From NCBI RefSeq assembly GCF_009767585.1, contig NZ_WSNW01000001.1:3246041-3310040 (forward strand): DNA of 64,000 bases, read 5' to 3'. A model generated the notes under the pieces. It had not been told where the DNA came from and did not search any database. It was given only the letters and a program-made list of their open reading frames with translations. This DNA comes from Coprobacillus cateniformis (GTDB taxonomy: Bacteria; Bacillota_I; Bacilli_A; Erysipelotrichales; Coprobacillaceae). The position numbers and the translations under genes were made by a program. The stretch's first letter is position 1. Each line of letters starts with the position of its first letter. Shown here piece after piece: positions 26,607 to 35,507 of this stretch.

Positions 26607-27808
26607 TTTATTTTGATATTAAGCTAGGTGTAAGATTAATATCATCTGTTTCTATGTAAGTTATATTAAAGATATTGAGAACTTCTTTTCCATATAATGT
26701 TTTCAATAATAAGTGTGGTGACTTATTATTTATTGTTTCTCTTACATAGGAATTGATAAGGGTCATCATTAAGTTGATGTCCCTTTGTGTTTAAGAATTC
26801 CATGAGTGACCTTTAGGATGGATTCTTCTTAATCTTTCTTTATCAAATTCTTTTGCACAGGGATTGGAAAACTTAGTTCCATTATCAGTTAGAATAATAG
26901 GGAAGAGTTTCATAAATAATTCTCTTCCTAGTTTTTCATAGATATCATTGAAAAAATGAATAACAGATTTTGAATTATTAGTATCTTTTTTGAAGGCAAT
27001 CATGAAAGAAGATGTTGTAAAATGAAGAGTCAATAAACAGGATTCACCTTTCTTGCCTTCAACGGTATTCATCTGAACAATAGCTCTGTCAGGATGAATT
27101 TTTATAAAAGTTAGAAAGTTTTCATATTTTCATCCTGCTAGACAGTTTTTATCAATCTTGTAAGTTGTTGATTTTTTTCTACGAGGACGATATCTTTTTT
27201 TCTTATTTTCAATATATACTTGTTAATAAGCGAATATATGGTTTTCTCAAAGACATAATTTCATCCTTATGGTTAATAAAGACATGATGAACTGATTGGC
27301 CCTGATTTTTACAAAGAGGCACAAATAGATTATTAAGATGATTAATCACGTCTTCATTAATAATGAAGCTAGATCTAGATTTAGATAATCTTTTCATATA
27401 TTGTTTATTTGCCTGTAAAGCAAAATACATTTGTTTAGAAGGAGTAGACTTTTGCTTATCTTCGCATCCATTACATGCATAAGGAGGCTTAGAAAGTCTG
27501 GGACAGATTTCTTCAACGAAGTCCTGACACTCATCTCTACAAAAATCAAATGAATGACAACGTTTTGGCTTTGATAAATGACAAGTATCACAAACATCTT
27601 CTTTTATACAAAAAGACCTATGGATACAGTTGTTAAAAACTCTACCATAATAGGAGATATCACAATGAACCATATTTGTACGAAGTTCTTTAGAAATAGT
27701 GGTACAATCCTTACCGAGTTTTAAAGTGATAGCCTTAAAGGAAAAACAATTATTTAATCCATTTTCAATGATAAGTCTATCATGTTGATTCATATGTTTA
27801 TTTTTCAT
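26607..27808 (-). pseudogene. IS30-family transposase relic
   Basis: Minus-strand fragments of one IS30-like transposase are readable in several frames. From 27808: MKNKHMNQHDRLIIENGL, KLGKDCTTISKELR (helix-turn-helix) and a Cys-rich linker, ending at 27209. Then 27072-26791: ILTDNGTKFSNP (DDE core) ending at a stop after HSWNS. Then an out-of-frame tail, TLINSYVRETINNKSPHLLL and NLTPSLISK, closing at 26607. At least two frameshifts or deletions separate the parts (27073-27208 and about 26790), so it is inactive. Terminal inverted repeats were not found by eye on either side (26312-26606, 27809-28000). The lower similarity of its ends suggests an old insertion. Confidence 0.85.
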
Positions 27809-28010
27809 AGTATTCTCACTCCAAGATAATAAACAGAATATCCCAAAAAATAATAAACCTTTGAAAGATTAAATTCTATCCTCAATATGATATGAGTGGA
27901 ATTTACTTTTTCAATTGAGTTATTATAGAAGAAAGAGAAATATTATTTATATCATATCGACTGAATGTCAGAACTATGTTATAATATCTAACAAAGTGTA
28001 GGTGGGTATA

Positions 28011-29003
28011 ATGCGAATTCAATTAAATTTAGATAGTATGGCAGTTCTTTTATTTTGTGGTGACTTAGTTGTAGACAATACTGCACCCTTAACACAAGAT
28101 GAATGGTATGATGTAGAGAAAAAATTGAAAAGTTCATCAAAAAAGTTGCCTTCTAAATTATTTGGAATGAATAAAGATACATTGATTCAAATATTAGGTA
28201 TAGATGAATATATAGCATATAAAATGATTTCAAGATTATCAACATTAAATGATTTAATGTTTGCTTTAGCAAATTTAGAAAATGAAGGAATTTACATAAC
28301 AACAAAATATGAAGAGAATTATCCAAGCTGTTTAGCAACTTCTTTGAAAAAAAGAGCACCATTATTCTTATATTATGTTGGTGATTTGTCACTTGCTAAT
28401 AATATGGTTTCTATTGTGGGACCACAGAATGTAGAGAAAAGATTACATTCTTTTACTAAGAATTTAGTTACAAAAATCTATGATGAAGAGCGAACTTTAG
28501 TTTCTAGTGGTTTAAAAGGTATTGATGCTTATGCATTAAAAGTTCATTTACAATTGGGTGGAAAGGCAGTTTGTTTTGTGAGTGATCATATGTTTGATAA
28601 GAAAAAAACGTATGCAAAACCAATTAGAGAGGGTAAACTTGTATTGATGAGTGCAGTTGATCCATTTGCTTATTTTAATGTGACGAATGCTTTAGACAGA
28701 AATATCTATGTGTGTGGATTAAGTGAACTGCAGTTTATTACAGCAAGTCATATCAATAGTGGGGGTGTGTGGTTTACCACTATTCAAAATTTCCATTATC
28801 ACTGGACTAAGCAATTGGTATTGGATGATGATAGGTATAATGGAAATATTAGATTGCTTGAAATGGGAGCGATTAAAGTGACTTATGAAGATATACTATC
28901 TTTATTAACTTTAGATCAAATTGTTGAAAATAATGAAGTTGTTGAGGAGGAAGAAGAGATTCTAATAGATCAAATGTCTATTTATGAGTTTCTAGATGAA
29001 TAA
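28011..29003 (+). CDS. dprA: DprA/Smf-like DNA-processing protein, divergent
   Basis: A 330-aa protein with the Rossmann-like core of DprA, the RecA loader for incoming single-stranded DNA in transformation. The N-terminal ~85 residues form a SAM/HhH-like helical part (LFGMNKDTLIQILGIDEYIAY). The core reads FLYYVGDLSLANNMVSIVGP where DprA usually has VGSR, then SGLKGIDAYALKVHLQLGG for the SGxARGIDxxAH segment. Conserved Arg/His of typical DprA are missing, so activity may differ. The C-terminal part (EVVEEEEEILIDQ) is acidic. ATG 28011 follows AGGTGGGT; the GTG at 28002 overlaps it. It overlaps the rhomboid gene by 8 nt. Confidence 0.75.
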   Translation: MRIQLNLDSMAVLLFCGDLVVDNTAPLTQDEWYDVEKKLKSSSKKLPSKLFGMNKDTLIQILGIDEYIAYKMISRLSTLNDLMFALANLENEGIYITTKYEENYPSCLATSLKKRAPLFLYYVGDLSLANNMVSIVGPQNVEKRLHSFTKNLVTKIYDEERTLVSSGLKGIDAYALKVHLQLGGKAVCFVSDHMFDKKKTYAKPIREGKLVLMSAVDPFAYFNVTNALDRNIYVCGLSELQFITASHINSGGVWFTTIQNFHYHWTKQLVLDDDRYNGNIRLLEMGAIKVTYEDILSLLTLDQIVENNEVVEEEEEILIDQMSIYEFLDE

Positions 29004-29646
29004 TATGAAAAAACAATTATTAAAACAATATAAAAGAGCACCTGTAACATCTGTTCTTATTGCTTTGTGTGTTGTTATTTATGTCATTTCATTTTTACTT
29101 TATGGTGAAGAAATGAATGTTTATGAAGGAATGGCTTTTGGTGGATATAATCCTGTTTTTGTTCAATTAAATCATGAATATTATCGTTTAATAACTGCTA
29201 ATTTTATTCATTTTGGAGTTATTCATATTGCAGTTAATTGTTATTCATTATATGGAATAGGAATGTTTATTGAATCATCGTTAAAACCTAAGAAGTATTG
29301 CATTGTTCTATTGATTAGTGCTCTTGCAACAACGGGGTTGCCTTATTTATTGTACTTGATAAATGGTTTTGAGGCGAATACAGTCAGTGGTGGTATTAGC
29401 GGTGTGATTTTTGGTTTGATTGGGGCATTAGGGGCATTGGCACTTAAATATCGAGATATCTTTTTGGATGTTTTTAGACAGTTGGCTCCTAATCTATTAT
29501 TGATGTTGTTCATATCGGTTGTTGTTCCATCTATATCATTATCAGGGCATGTTGCTGGTATGATTGGAGGATTTATTGCTACATATATTATATTACATAT
29601 TCATACATATAAGAAAAAATCAAAATACAGTGATTTGATTAATTAA
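28996..29646 (+). CDS. Rhomboid intramembrane serine protease
   Basis: A 216-aa polytopic membrane protease. Membrane segments are visible at about 18-36, 68-88, 100-122, 128-150, 160-180 and 185-208. YRLITANFIHFGVIHIAVN holds the family's HxxxN-like motif, the catalytic serine is in GGISGVIFGLIG and the catalytic histidine in SGHVAGMIGG. Substrates are not predictable. ATG 28996 lies within the 3' end of the dprA-like gene; ATG 29005 is an alternative. galU follows after 11 nt, so the four genes 28011-31027 look like one operon. Confidence 0.9.
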   Translation: MNNMKKQLLKQYKRAPVTSVLIALCVVIYVISFLLYGEEMNVYEGMAFGGYNPVFVQLNHEYYRLITANFIHFGVIHIAVNCYSLYGIGMFIESSLKPKKYCIVLLISALATTGLPYLLYLINGFEANTVSGGISGVIFGLIGALGALALKYRDIFLDVFRQLAPNLLLMLFISVVVPSISLSGHVAGMIGGFIATYIILHIHTYKKKSKYSDLIN

Positions 29647-29657
29647 AGGAGAATATT

Positions 29658-30551
29658 ATGAAAAGTCAAAAAGTGAGAAAAGCAGTTATTCCAGCTGCTG
29701 GTTTAGGAACAAGGTTTTTACCAGCAACAAAGGCTTTAGCAAAAGAGATGTTGCCAATTGTAGATATCCCAACAATTCAATACATTATTGAAGAAGCAGT
29801 AGCAAGTGGAATTGAGGAAGTCCTTGTGATAACAAATAGTAATAAGCATGCAATGGAAAACCATTTTGATGTGAATTATGAATTGGAAGAAAGATTGAAA
29901 GCTTCAGGAAAAGATAAACAAGTGAAACTAATTAGGGATATAGCTGATTTGGCAAATATATATTATATAAGACAAAAAGAACCTAAAGGATTGGGACATG
30001 CTATTTTGTGTGCTAAGACTTTTATTGGTGAAGAACCATTTGCAGTTTTATTAGGTGATGATGTTGTTGTCAATAAAAATAGTAAGCCCGCTTTAAAGCA
30101 ATTAATCGATGCTTATGAACAAACAAAATCTTCTGTTGTTGGTGTACAAACAGTTGCAAAAGAAGATGTTTGTAAATATGGAATTGTTGAACTTGATAGA
30201 ATGCATAGCCATGAGGGAAGGCTTGTAAAATTGTCTAGTATGGTTGAAAAACCAGAAATTGATAAATCACCAAGCCAAATGGCTGTCTTGGGTAGATATG
30301 TATTGACTCCTGAAATATTTGAGTTACTAGAAACTCAAGAATCTGGTGCTGGAGGAGAAGTACAATTAACTGATGCAATTAAGCGTTTAATGGATCGTCA
30401 AGCAGTCTATGCGTATGACTTTGAAGGCGTTCGTTATGATGTGGGTGATAAATTTGGTTTTATTAAGGCAACTATTGATTTTGCTTTAGATAGAGATGAA
30501 TTGCATAATCAGGTGCTTGAATATATTAAAGAAATTGCAGGTGAAGAATAA
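29658..30551 (+). CDS. galU: UTP--glucose-1-phosphate uridylyltransferase
   Basis: A 297-aa nucleotidyltransferase making UDP-glucose for cell-wall polymers and glycolipids. It shows RKAVIPAAGLGTRFLPATKA and KEMLPIVDIPTIQYI at the N-terminus, YIRQKEPKGLGHAILCAK, LLGDDVVVN and GGEVQLTDAI, all standard for bacterial GalU/GtaB. AAAGGAG lies before ATG 29658. The stop codon shares a base with the ATG of the next gene. Confidence 0.96.
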   Translation: MKSQKVRKAVIPAAGLGTRFLPATKALAKEMLPIVDIPTIQYIIEEAVASGIEEVLVITNSNKHAMENHFDVNYELEERLKASGKDKQVKLIRDIADLANIYYIRQKEPKGLGHAILCAKTFIGEEPFAVLLGDDVVVNKNSKPALKQLIDAYEQTKSSVVGVQTVAKEDVCKYGIVELDRMHSHEGRLVKLSSMVEKPEIDKSPSQMAVLGRYVLTPEIFELLETQESGAGGEVQLTDAIKRLMDRQAVYAYDFEGVRYDVGDKFGFIKATIDFALDRDELHNQVLEYIKEIAGEE

Positions 30552-31027
30552 TGTCGTTTCAGGATAAGTTTAAGGAATATCAAGAAAAACAAGAAGCAAA
30601 GAAATACTTTAGATCAAATAATGACCAATTTCTAGATTCTTCTCAATGGGTGAAGACAATTTTAGGTGGTCTTGTAGTAGCAATAGCAGTTGGAATCATC
30701 TTAGGTGTTGTCATTTCGACATTACGTATAACATCGTCAATATTTTATTTGATTTGTGGATATGTTATTGCTATGGCAGTGACAAGAATTGCAGGTGTGC
30801 GTTCTCAACAGATTGCTATTGTGAGTGTGTGTGTAACTCTTGTTTGTTTTATAGTCGGTGAAATGACAATGATGTATTTGCCATTACAACAATTAGGAGT
30901 AGGACTCCAACATTTAAATTTGATTGATTTATTTGTGGCAGGCTGTAAGAGTCTTTTTATTGAAAATTTATTTACAACAATTATTGCTATATTAGGATTG
31001 TTTATTGCATATCAGCAATCACAATAA
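30551..31027 (+). CDS. Unknown four-helix membrane protein
   Basis: A 158-aa protein that I cannot assign to a family. A charged N-terminus of about 30 residues (MSFQDKFKEYQEKQEAKKYF) is followed by hydrophobic segments at about 36-58, 62-78, 86-105 and 138-155. ATG 30551 overlaps the galU stop by one base, so it is translated with galU. The pattern resembles small membrane proteins found beside zinc-ribbon domains in Firmicutes, but no cysteine ribbon is present here. Confidence 0.7.
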   Translation: MSFQDKFKEYQEKQEAKKYFRSNNDQFLDSSQWVKTILGGLVVAIAVGIILGVVISTLRITSSIFYLICGYVIAMAVTRIAGVRSQQIAIVSVCVTLVCFIVGEMTMMYLPLQQLGVGLQHLNLIDLFVAGCKSLFIENLFTTIIAILGLFIAYQQSQ

Positions 31028-31040
31028 TGATTTATAAATT

Positions 31041-31065
31041 AAAGAGGATGTTATGCATCCTCTTT
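31041..31065. terminator. Bidirectional terminator between galU operon and cotJC
   Basis: AAAGAGGATG, loop, CATCCTCTTT. The stem ends in A/T on both sides and lies between convergent genes. Confidence 0.75.
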
Positions 31066-31645
31066 AGCAGTTTTGATTAAAATCAGGTTGATAATATTTT
31101 TTAACATATTCATCATATAACTCTTTAAATCTTGCATAGTGGATAATTTCACGTTGTCGCAAGAAAGAAAGAGGTGCTAATAAATCTGGGTCATTAGTTA
31201 AATCCATAAGATGTTCGTAAGTCGCTCTCGCTTTTTGTTCAGCCGCTAGATCTTCTGCTATATCAGCAACTGGATCGCCAGTAACTGCAAAATATTGAAC
31301 TGTAAAAGGCACACCATTTGCATCAGTTGGATAGAGTGAAACACCATGTTCAGTGTAGTTGGCCTCTAATCCAGCAGCCTTTATTTCATCAATTGTTGCT
31401 CCAGCAGTTAGCTGATGCACCATTGATGAAACCATTTCCATATGGCCCAGTTCCTCGCTGCCAATATCGGTTAATAAAGCTTTACCTTTGTCATCTGGCA
31501 TAGCATACCTTTGTGTAAGATAACGTAGTGAAGCTCCTAATTCTCCGTTTGGACCACCGAATTGAGTGATAATATATTTTGCCATTGATAAATCTTTGTT
31601 CTTTATAGAGACAGGATATTGCAATTTTTTGCTATAAGCCCACAT
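31064..31645 (-). CDS. cotJC: CotJC-type manganese-catalase-like spore coat protein
   Basis: A 193-aa ferritin-fold protein of the manganese catalase family, which CotJC of Bacillus spore coats belongs to. Metal-ligand glutamate motifs are GELGASLRYLTQRYAM, SEELGHMEMVSSMVHQL and AAEQKARATYEHL, with HYARFKEL near the end. It would sit in the spore coat and may break down peroxide. GGAGG precedes ATG 31645. It forms a two-gene operon with the CotJA/JB-like gene, and the two gene products are expected to work together in the coat. Confidence 0.92.
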   Translation of the reverse strand: MWAYSKKLQYPVSIKNKDLSMAKYIITQFGGPNGELGASLRYLTQRYAMPDDKGKALLTDIGSEELGHMEMVSSMVHQLTAGATIDEIKAAGLEANYTEHGVSLYPTDANGVPFTVQYFAVTGDPVADIAEDLAAEQKARATYEHLMDLTNDPDLLAPLSFLRQREIIHYARFKELYDEYVKKYYQPDFNQNC

Positions 31646-31662
31646 TCAATAAATTCCTCCTT

Positions 31663-32088
31663 TTAGTTTTGATATTCCCAAGGCCAAGGACCTTGAACCC
31701 ATTCAAATGGGGTTTTGTTTGGTGTATCTTGTACAGACAATGGTCCAAATTCTTTTTCATAAGCAGCTGTAGCTTCTTTTGCTTTTTTAGCATATTCAGT
31801 ATACAATTCTACCATTCGTTGGTTATTTGGATGCATATCAAGATACAAGTTTATTTCATGAGCAACAAATCCATACATTTGTACTTCTAATAAAGCTTGT
31901 TGTCTACGATTGTGTGGTTGTAAACAGTAGTTAGAAAATCCATTATAAGTCATATATAGATCTTTAAATAAATTACCTAACATGATAGCTTCTTGTGGAT
32001 CGAATAGTTTAGGATTTTTTTCTTGTTGTATTGCGTTGTTCATAAAATAGGGTTGAAAACAATTTTGATTGTCTTGAAAAATGTTCAT
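31663..32088 (-). CDS. cotJB: CotJA-CotJB-like fused spore coat protein
   Basis: A 141-aa protein. Its C-terminal ~90 residues match CotJB: a helical part with LLEVQMYGFVAHEINLYLDM and HPNNQRMVELY, then YEKEFGPL and a Pro/Trp-rich end WVQGPWPWEYQN. Residues about 25-55 (KLFDPQEAIMLGNLFKDLY) resemble the conserved core of CotJA, which in Bacillus is a separate upstream gene. I read this as a CotJA-CotJB fusion. AAGGAGGT precedes ATG 32088, and cotJC follows 17 nt after the stop. The CotJB part is firm, the CotJA part less so. Confidence 0.8.
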   Translation of the reverse strand: MNIFQDNQNCFQPYFMNNAIQQEKNPKLFDPQEAIMLGNLFKDLYMTYNGFSNYCLQPHNRRQQALLEVQMYGFVAHEINLYLDMHPNNQRMVELYTEYAKKAKEATAAYEKEFGPLSVQDTPNKTPFEWVQGPWPWEYQN

Positions 32089-32201
32089 AAAAACCTCCTT
32101 CTCTTTACACTATTCAATTCTTTTTTTAGTGATAAGGACAAATGTTTATTTTCAGTTCATATTATCTCATTATAATAAGATGAGATGGAAAGGGTGGTCA
32201 T

Positions 32202-32627
32202 ATGAGAGTACAGGTCGTATATACAACTCATTGTAAAGAAGCAAAATTACTTGCTGAAGACATGGCAAGATATGCACGTACTTATGCAAAACCTATGACT
32301 GATTTTAATTTTCATGAAGAAATTGATTTACTGGTAATTGGGTTTGAGGAATATCCTTGTTTGAAAGATAAAGAATTAGAAGAATTTATTTGTAAATTAT
32401 CTAGAGAATATATTAGAAATGTTGCATTGTTTAATTTGTTCTGTTTGAAAAATAAACAAATGGATCAAATTATTGAATTATGTCAAAAACAAGATTTACC
32501 TTTAATGAGAGAAACATATTCTTGTAAAAAAGGGTTACTTTCAAAATGTGTTTTAAGTGATGATATCATTTCTGATGGTCGCACTTATATAGAAGACATG
32601 GTTAATGTTTGTAATCATTATTATTAA
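32202..32627 (+). CDS. Flavodoxin-like protein with degenerate FMN loop
   Basis: A 141-aa protein with the start of a flavodoxin fold (MRVQVVYTTHCKEAKLLAED, then the strand DLLVIGFEEY). The phosphate-binding loop TxTGNT is replaced by TTHCKEA, so classical FMN binding is doubtful. Several cysteines (residues about 10, 52, 63, 85, 106 and 116 region) are present. No membrane segment. It stands alone with a terminator and diverges from the cotJ operon. The function is unknown. Confidence 0.6.
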   Translation: MRVQVVYTTHCKEAKLLAEDMARYARTYAKPMTDFNFHEEIDLLVIGFEEYPCLKDKELEEFICKLSREYIRNVALFNLFCLKNKQMDQIIELCQKQDLPLMRETYSCKKGLLSKCVLSDDIISDGRTYIEDMVNVCNHYY

Positions 32628-32641
32628 TTAGCATAGTATAG

Positions 32642-32667
32642 AGGAAAGATAACTTTCCTTTTTTTTG
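32642..32667 (+). terminator. Intrinsic terminator after the flavodoxin-like gene
   Basis: AGGAAAG, loop ATAA, CTTTCCT and eight T. Confidence 0.85.
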
Positions 32668-32830
32668 TAGTCTTGCATTTTAAATTCCTTTCTAATTGAA
32701 ATTATCTATAATTGAGTATATTTTTAAAGGAAATAAAAGATTTATTGCTAAAAAAGAAATAAAAAATTTAATGCTCTTTTTTTTGTGATAAAGGTATGGT
32801 AAAATACTTAAAACAAAGGGGGATAATAAA

Positions 32831-34111
32831 ATGAACAAAAATTATCAATTTGATACATTACAAATTCATGCTGGACAAAAACCTGATCCAGTGACTAAAG
32901 CAACTGGTGTACCGTTATGTTTATCAAATGCTTTTACGTTTGATGATGCTGATCAGGCAAAAAATATATTTGCATTAGAAGAAGGGGGATATTTTTATTC
33001 ACGTTTGTCTAATCCAACAGTAGATGTTTTACAACAAAGAATGGCGGCTTTAGATGGTGGAGTAGGTGCTGTTGCATTTTCATCTGGAACTGCAGCCATC
33101 ATGGGCTTAATCATGACTGTTTGTCAATCGGGAGATGAGATTATTGCAGCAAATAATCTTTATGGTGGTACAATTGGTTCTTTGTCAGGAACAATGACAG
33201 GAATGGGATTTCATTCTCATTTTGTGAATCCTCGAGATTTAGAACAAATGGAATCATTGATTAATGAAAAGACAAAGATGATTTTTGTAGAAGCTGTTGG
33301 AAATCCCAATGGTGATATGCTTGATTTTGAAGCTATTAGTACAATATGTAAAAAACATCAAGTATTGTTTGTTGTAGATAATACAACACCAACACCATAT
33401 CTTTTCCAACCAATTCTTCATGGAGCTGATATTGTTGTTTATTCTACAACGAAATATATTGCTGGACATGGAAATGTCATGGGTGGAATCGTTGTTGACA
33501 GTGGAAAATTTGATTGGCATAACGAGCGCTATCCATTGTTTACGACACCTGACAAAGCTTATCATGATATTATTTATGCTGATATGAACGAAGGTGCTTT
33601 ATGTACCAAAATGATTGCAAAAACATTAAGAGATTTAGGGGGATGTATGTCACCGTTTAATGCTTATATGACATTGTTGGGTTTGGAAACATTATCATTG
33701 CGTATGGATAAACATGTTTCGAATTCTAGAAAGATTGCACAATTTTTAAAGACATCAAAAGCAGTAGAATGGGTGAGTTATGCTGAACTTGAAGATCATG
33801 ATTCTTATGAGTTATGTCAAAAATATTTCCCACGTGGGTTTGGTGGATTATTTACATTTGGCGTAAAAGGCGGTTTAACTGGTGGAAAGACAGTTATTAA
33901 TAATATTAAACTTTTTACTCATGTAACAAATTTCGCAGATTCAAGAAGTTTATTAACACACCCAGCTTCAACAACACATGCACAAATGAGTGAAGAGGAA
34001 CGACTAGCTGGTGGTGTACAACAAGGAACAATTCGTATTTCTGTTGGATTAGAAAACCCCATTGATTTGATTGATGATTTGAAACAAGTGTTTGATAAAA
34101 TTGAGGCTTAA
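32831..34111 (+). CDS. O-acetylhomoserine sulfhydrylase-type PLP enzyme (MetY-like)
   Basis: A 426-aa Cys/Met-metabolism PLP enzyme. It has FDTLQIHAGQKPDPVTKAT, YSRLSNPTVDVLQQRMAALD, SSGTAAIMG, FVVDNTTPTPYLFQP and STTKYIAGHGN with the PLP lysine. The length and the extended C-terminal part place it nearest O-acetylhomoserine aminocarboxypropyltransferase, which uses sulfide to make homocysteine. A methionine-gamma-lyase-like activity is possible in the same family. AAAGGGGG precedes the ATG. It is monocistronic with its own terminator; no sulfur-responsive riboswitch is visible upstream. Confidence 0.85.
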   Translation: MNKNYQFDTLQIHAGQKPDPVTKATGVPLCLSNAFTFDDADQAKNIFALEEGGYFYSRLSNPTVDVLQQRMAALDGGVGAVAFSSGTAAIMGLIMTVCQSGDEIIAANNLYGGTIGSLSGTMTGMGFHSHFVNPRDLEQMESLINEKTKMIFVEAVGNPNGDMLDFEAISTICKKHQVLFVVDNTTPTPYLFQPILHGADIVVYSTTKYIAGHGNVMGGIVVDSGKFDWHNERYPLFTTPDKAYHDIIYADMNEGALCTKMIAKTLRDLGGCMSPFNAYMTLLGLETLSLRMDKHVSNSRKIAQFLKTSKAVEWVSYAELEDHDSYELCQKYFPRGFGGLFTFGVKGGLTGGKTVINNIKLFTHVTNFADSRSLLTHPASTTHAQMSEEERLAGGVQQGTIRISVGLENPIDLIDDLKQVFDKIEA

Positions 34112-34134
34112 TAAATCGTGAGGATGAATAAAGT

Positions 34135-34168
34135 AAGATGATTTTGTTTCATACAAATCATCTTTTTT
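34135..34168 (+). terminator. Intrinsic terminator of the metY-like gene
   Basis: AAGATGATTT, 10-nt loop, AAATCATCTT and T run. Confidence 0.85.
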
Positions 34169-34472
34169 GTTATAAATTATTATAAGGTTTAATAAAAGAT
34201 GTATATATAAAGGCTACGAAACAAATAAAAATATCCATTATTAGAAGGAAGGTGTGTAGTTTATAATGTCAGTATGAAAGTGTATCTCAAAAGAATGGAT
34301 AGAAGGGTATACGTGGGATGAATGGAAAAAGTTGAAAGAGGTTTTATAGACAAAAATAAGTTCTCATACAATTCTTTTTAATTTGTGCTGCTTAACATTT
34401 GGGTTTGGAATGTGCAATATATTGATGCTTGGATAGCGGTGATTAAGTATTTACTTCCACGATAAAAAATTA
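34169..34472. other. Gene-free 300-bp stretch, possible coding remnant
   Basis: No full gene is visible. A short plus-strand frame around 34280-34348 reads KEWIEGYTWDEWKKLKEVL before a stop, which looks protein-like but lacks a start and a recognisable family. The rest is AT-rich with no clear promoter or repeat. Confidence 0.3.
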
Positions 34473-34526
34473 AATAATAAAAAAGACTCTTGTGTATTTT
34501 CTCTGCTTAAACAGATAAGAGTCTTT
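34473..34526 (-). terminator. Intrinsic terminator of def
   Basis: AAGAGTCTTT (34517-34526) and AAAGACTCTT (34482-34491), separated by 25 bases; on the minus strand the second arm is followed by a T-rich run. Confidence 0.65.
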
Positions 34527-34529
34527 ATA

Positions 34530-35099
34530 TTATTCAATAACCATAGCATTAGGAATAGGTGCTTTCGGATTTTCTTTGTTAATACGATCATAGAAAAGTT
34601 TTCCATCAAAATGGTCTAATTCATGTTGTAAACAAATTGACAAATATCCTCTAGCGACAATTGTTACATTTTTATGTGTTAAGACATCATAGCCTTTTAC
34701 AGTGACTTTGGCATGTCTAGGGACCAATCCTTCAACATCATCATTGACACTTAAGCAGCCTTCGCCATCTTTAAGGTATGATCCTTTTTCAGTATAAGAA
34801 ACTATTTTAGGGTTAACCAATGCATAATCATCTGCTTTTGAAACATTTCCATCATCATCATATGATAGAACATGAATGGCACACATTCTTTTTAAAACTC
34901 CAACTTGAACAGCTGCTATTCCAACAGCGGGACGAAGATGATATTTTTCAGACATTTCTTCATCTTGCGAATTCACTAAGAATTCATGCATATCTAGCAA
35001 TAATTGTTCATCTTCTTGACATATAGGCATTTCAACAGGTTGTGAAATCTCACGAATCAAAGGATGATGATCATCAATTATATCTTTCATTAATAACAT
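34530..35099 (-). CDS. def: Peptide deformylase
   Basis: A 189-aa metalloenzyme that removes the formyl group from nascent proteins. The three family motifs are present: VGIAAVQVG (motif I), EGCLSV (motif II with the metal-binding Cys) and QHELDHFDG (motif III HExxH). The insert after motif I and the total length fit type 2 deformylases of Gram-positives. ATG 35099 follows GAGGTGA at normal spacing; ATG 35090 is an alternative. Confidence 0.96.
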   Translation of the reverse strand: MLLMKDIIDDHHPLIREISQPVEMPICQEDEQLLLDMHEFLVNSQDEEMSEKYHLRPAVGIAAVQVGVLKRMCAIHVLSYDDDGNVSKADDYALVNPKIVSYTEKGSYLKDGEGCLSVNDDVEGLVPRHAKVTVKGYDVLTHKNVTIVARGYLSICLQHELDHFDGKLFYDRINKENPKAPIPNAMVIE

Positions 35100-35140
35100 T
35101 TACTTTCACCTCGCTGCATTATTTTATCACAAAAATAAAA

Positions 35141-35168
35141 AATATGCTAGATTCTAGCATATTTTTCT
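35141..35168. terminator. Terminator of the Cys/Gly-rich gene
   Basis: AATATGCTAGA/TCTAGCATATT near-perfect hairpin (35141-35163) flanked by A-rich DNA on the left and T-rich DNA on the right, so it can act on both strands. It lies between def and the upstream minus-strand gene. Confidence 0.75.
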
Positions 35169-35172
35169 TAAA

Positions 35173-35385
35173 TTAACAGATTTTAGTACATCCACAGATG
35201 ATGAGTAATAAGAAGACAACTAATACAATAGCAAACCAAGTGCATCCGCTTCCGCCACCGAATCCGCCACATCCACAGTTGTTGAATGATTGACATCCAC
35301 ATCCACCACAACCGAATGGGTTACAAGGAAATGTTGGCATATAGCTATTGCATCCGCAACCTCCATAGTTATAACAAGAGTTCAT
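35173..35385 (-). CDS. Small Cys/Gly-rich single-span protein (YjcZ-like, probably sporulation)
   Basis: A 70-aa protein with a Cys/Gly/Asn-rich N-terminal two thirds (MNSCYNYGGCGCN, FGCGGCGCQSFNNCGCGG) and a C-terminal hydrophobic segment WFAIVLVVFLLLIICGC. The combination of Gly-rich head and terminal membrane helix is that of YjcZ/SscA-type small spore-associated proteins, although these normally have fewer cysteines. ATG 35385 follows the strong site AAAGGAGGG; an upstream in-frame GTG/TTG extension to 35448 has none. Function unknown; a disulfide-linked coat component is plausible. Confidence 0.75.
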   Translation of the reverse strand: MNSCYNYGGCGCNSYMPTFPCNPFGCGGCGCQSFNNCGCGGFGGGSGCTWFAIVLVVFLLLIICGCTKIC

Positions 35386-35507
35386 TGAATTCCCTCCTTT
35401 CAATTTAACATATTCCTGTTTTACAAAATTGCTAGTGTTTCTACCCAATTCTTATTTTATTTTTTTTAGATATCATGTATAATGGTTAGGACAAGGAAGT
35501 GAGAGAC

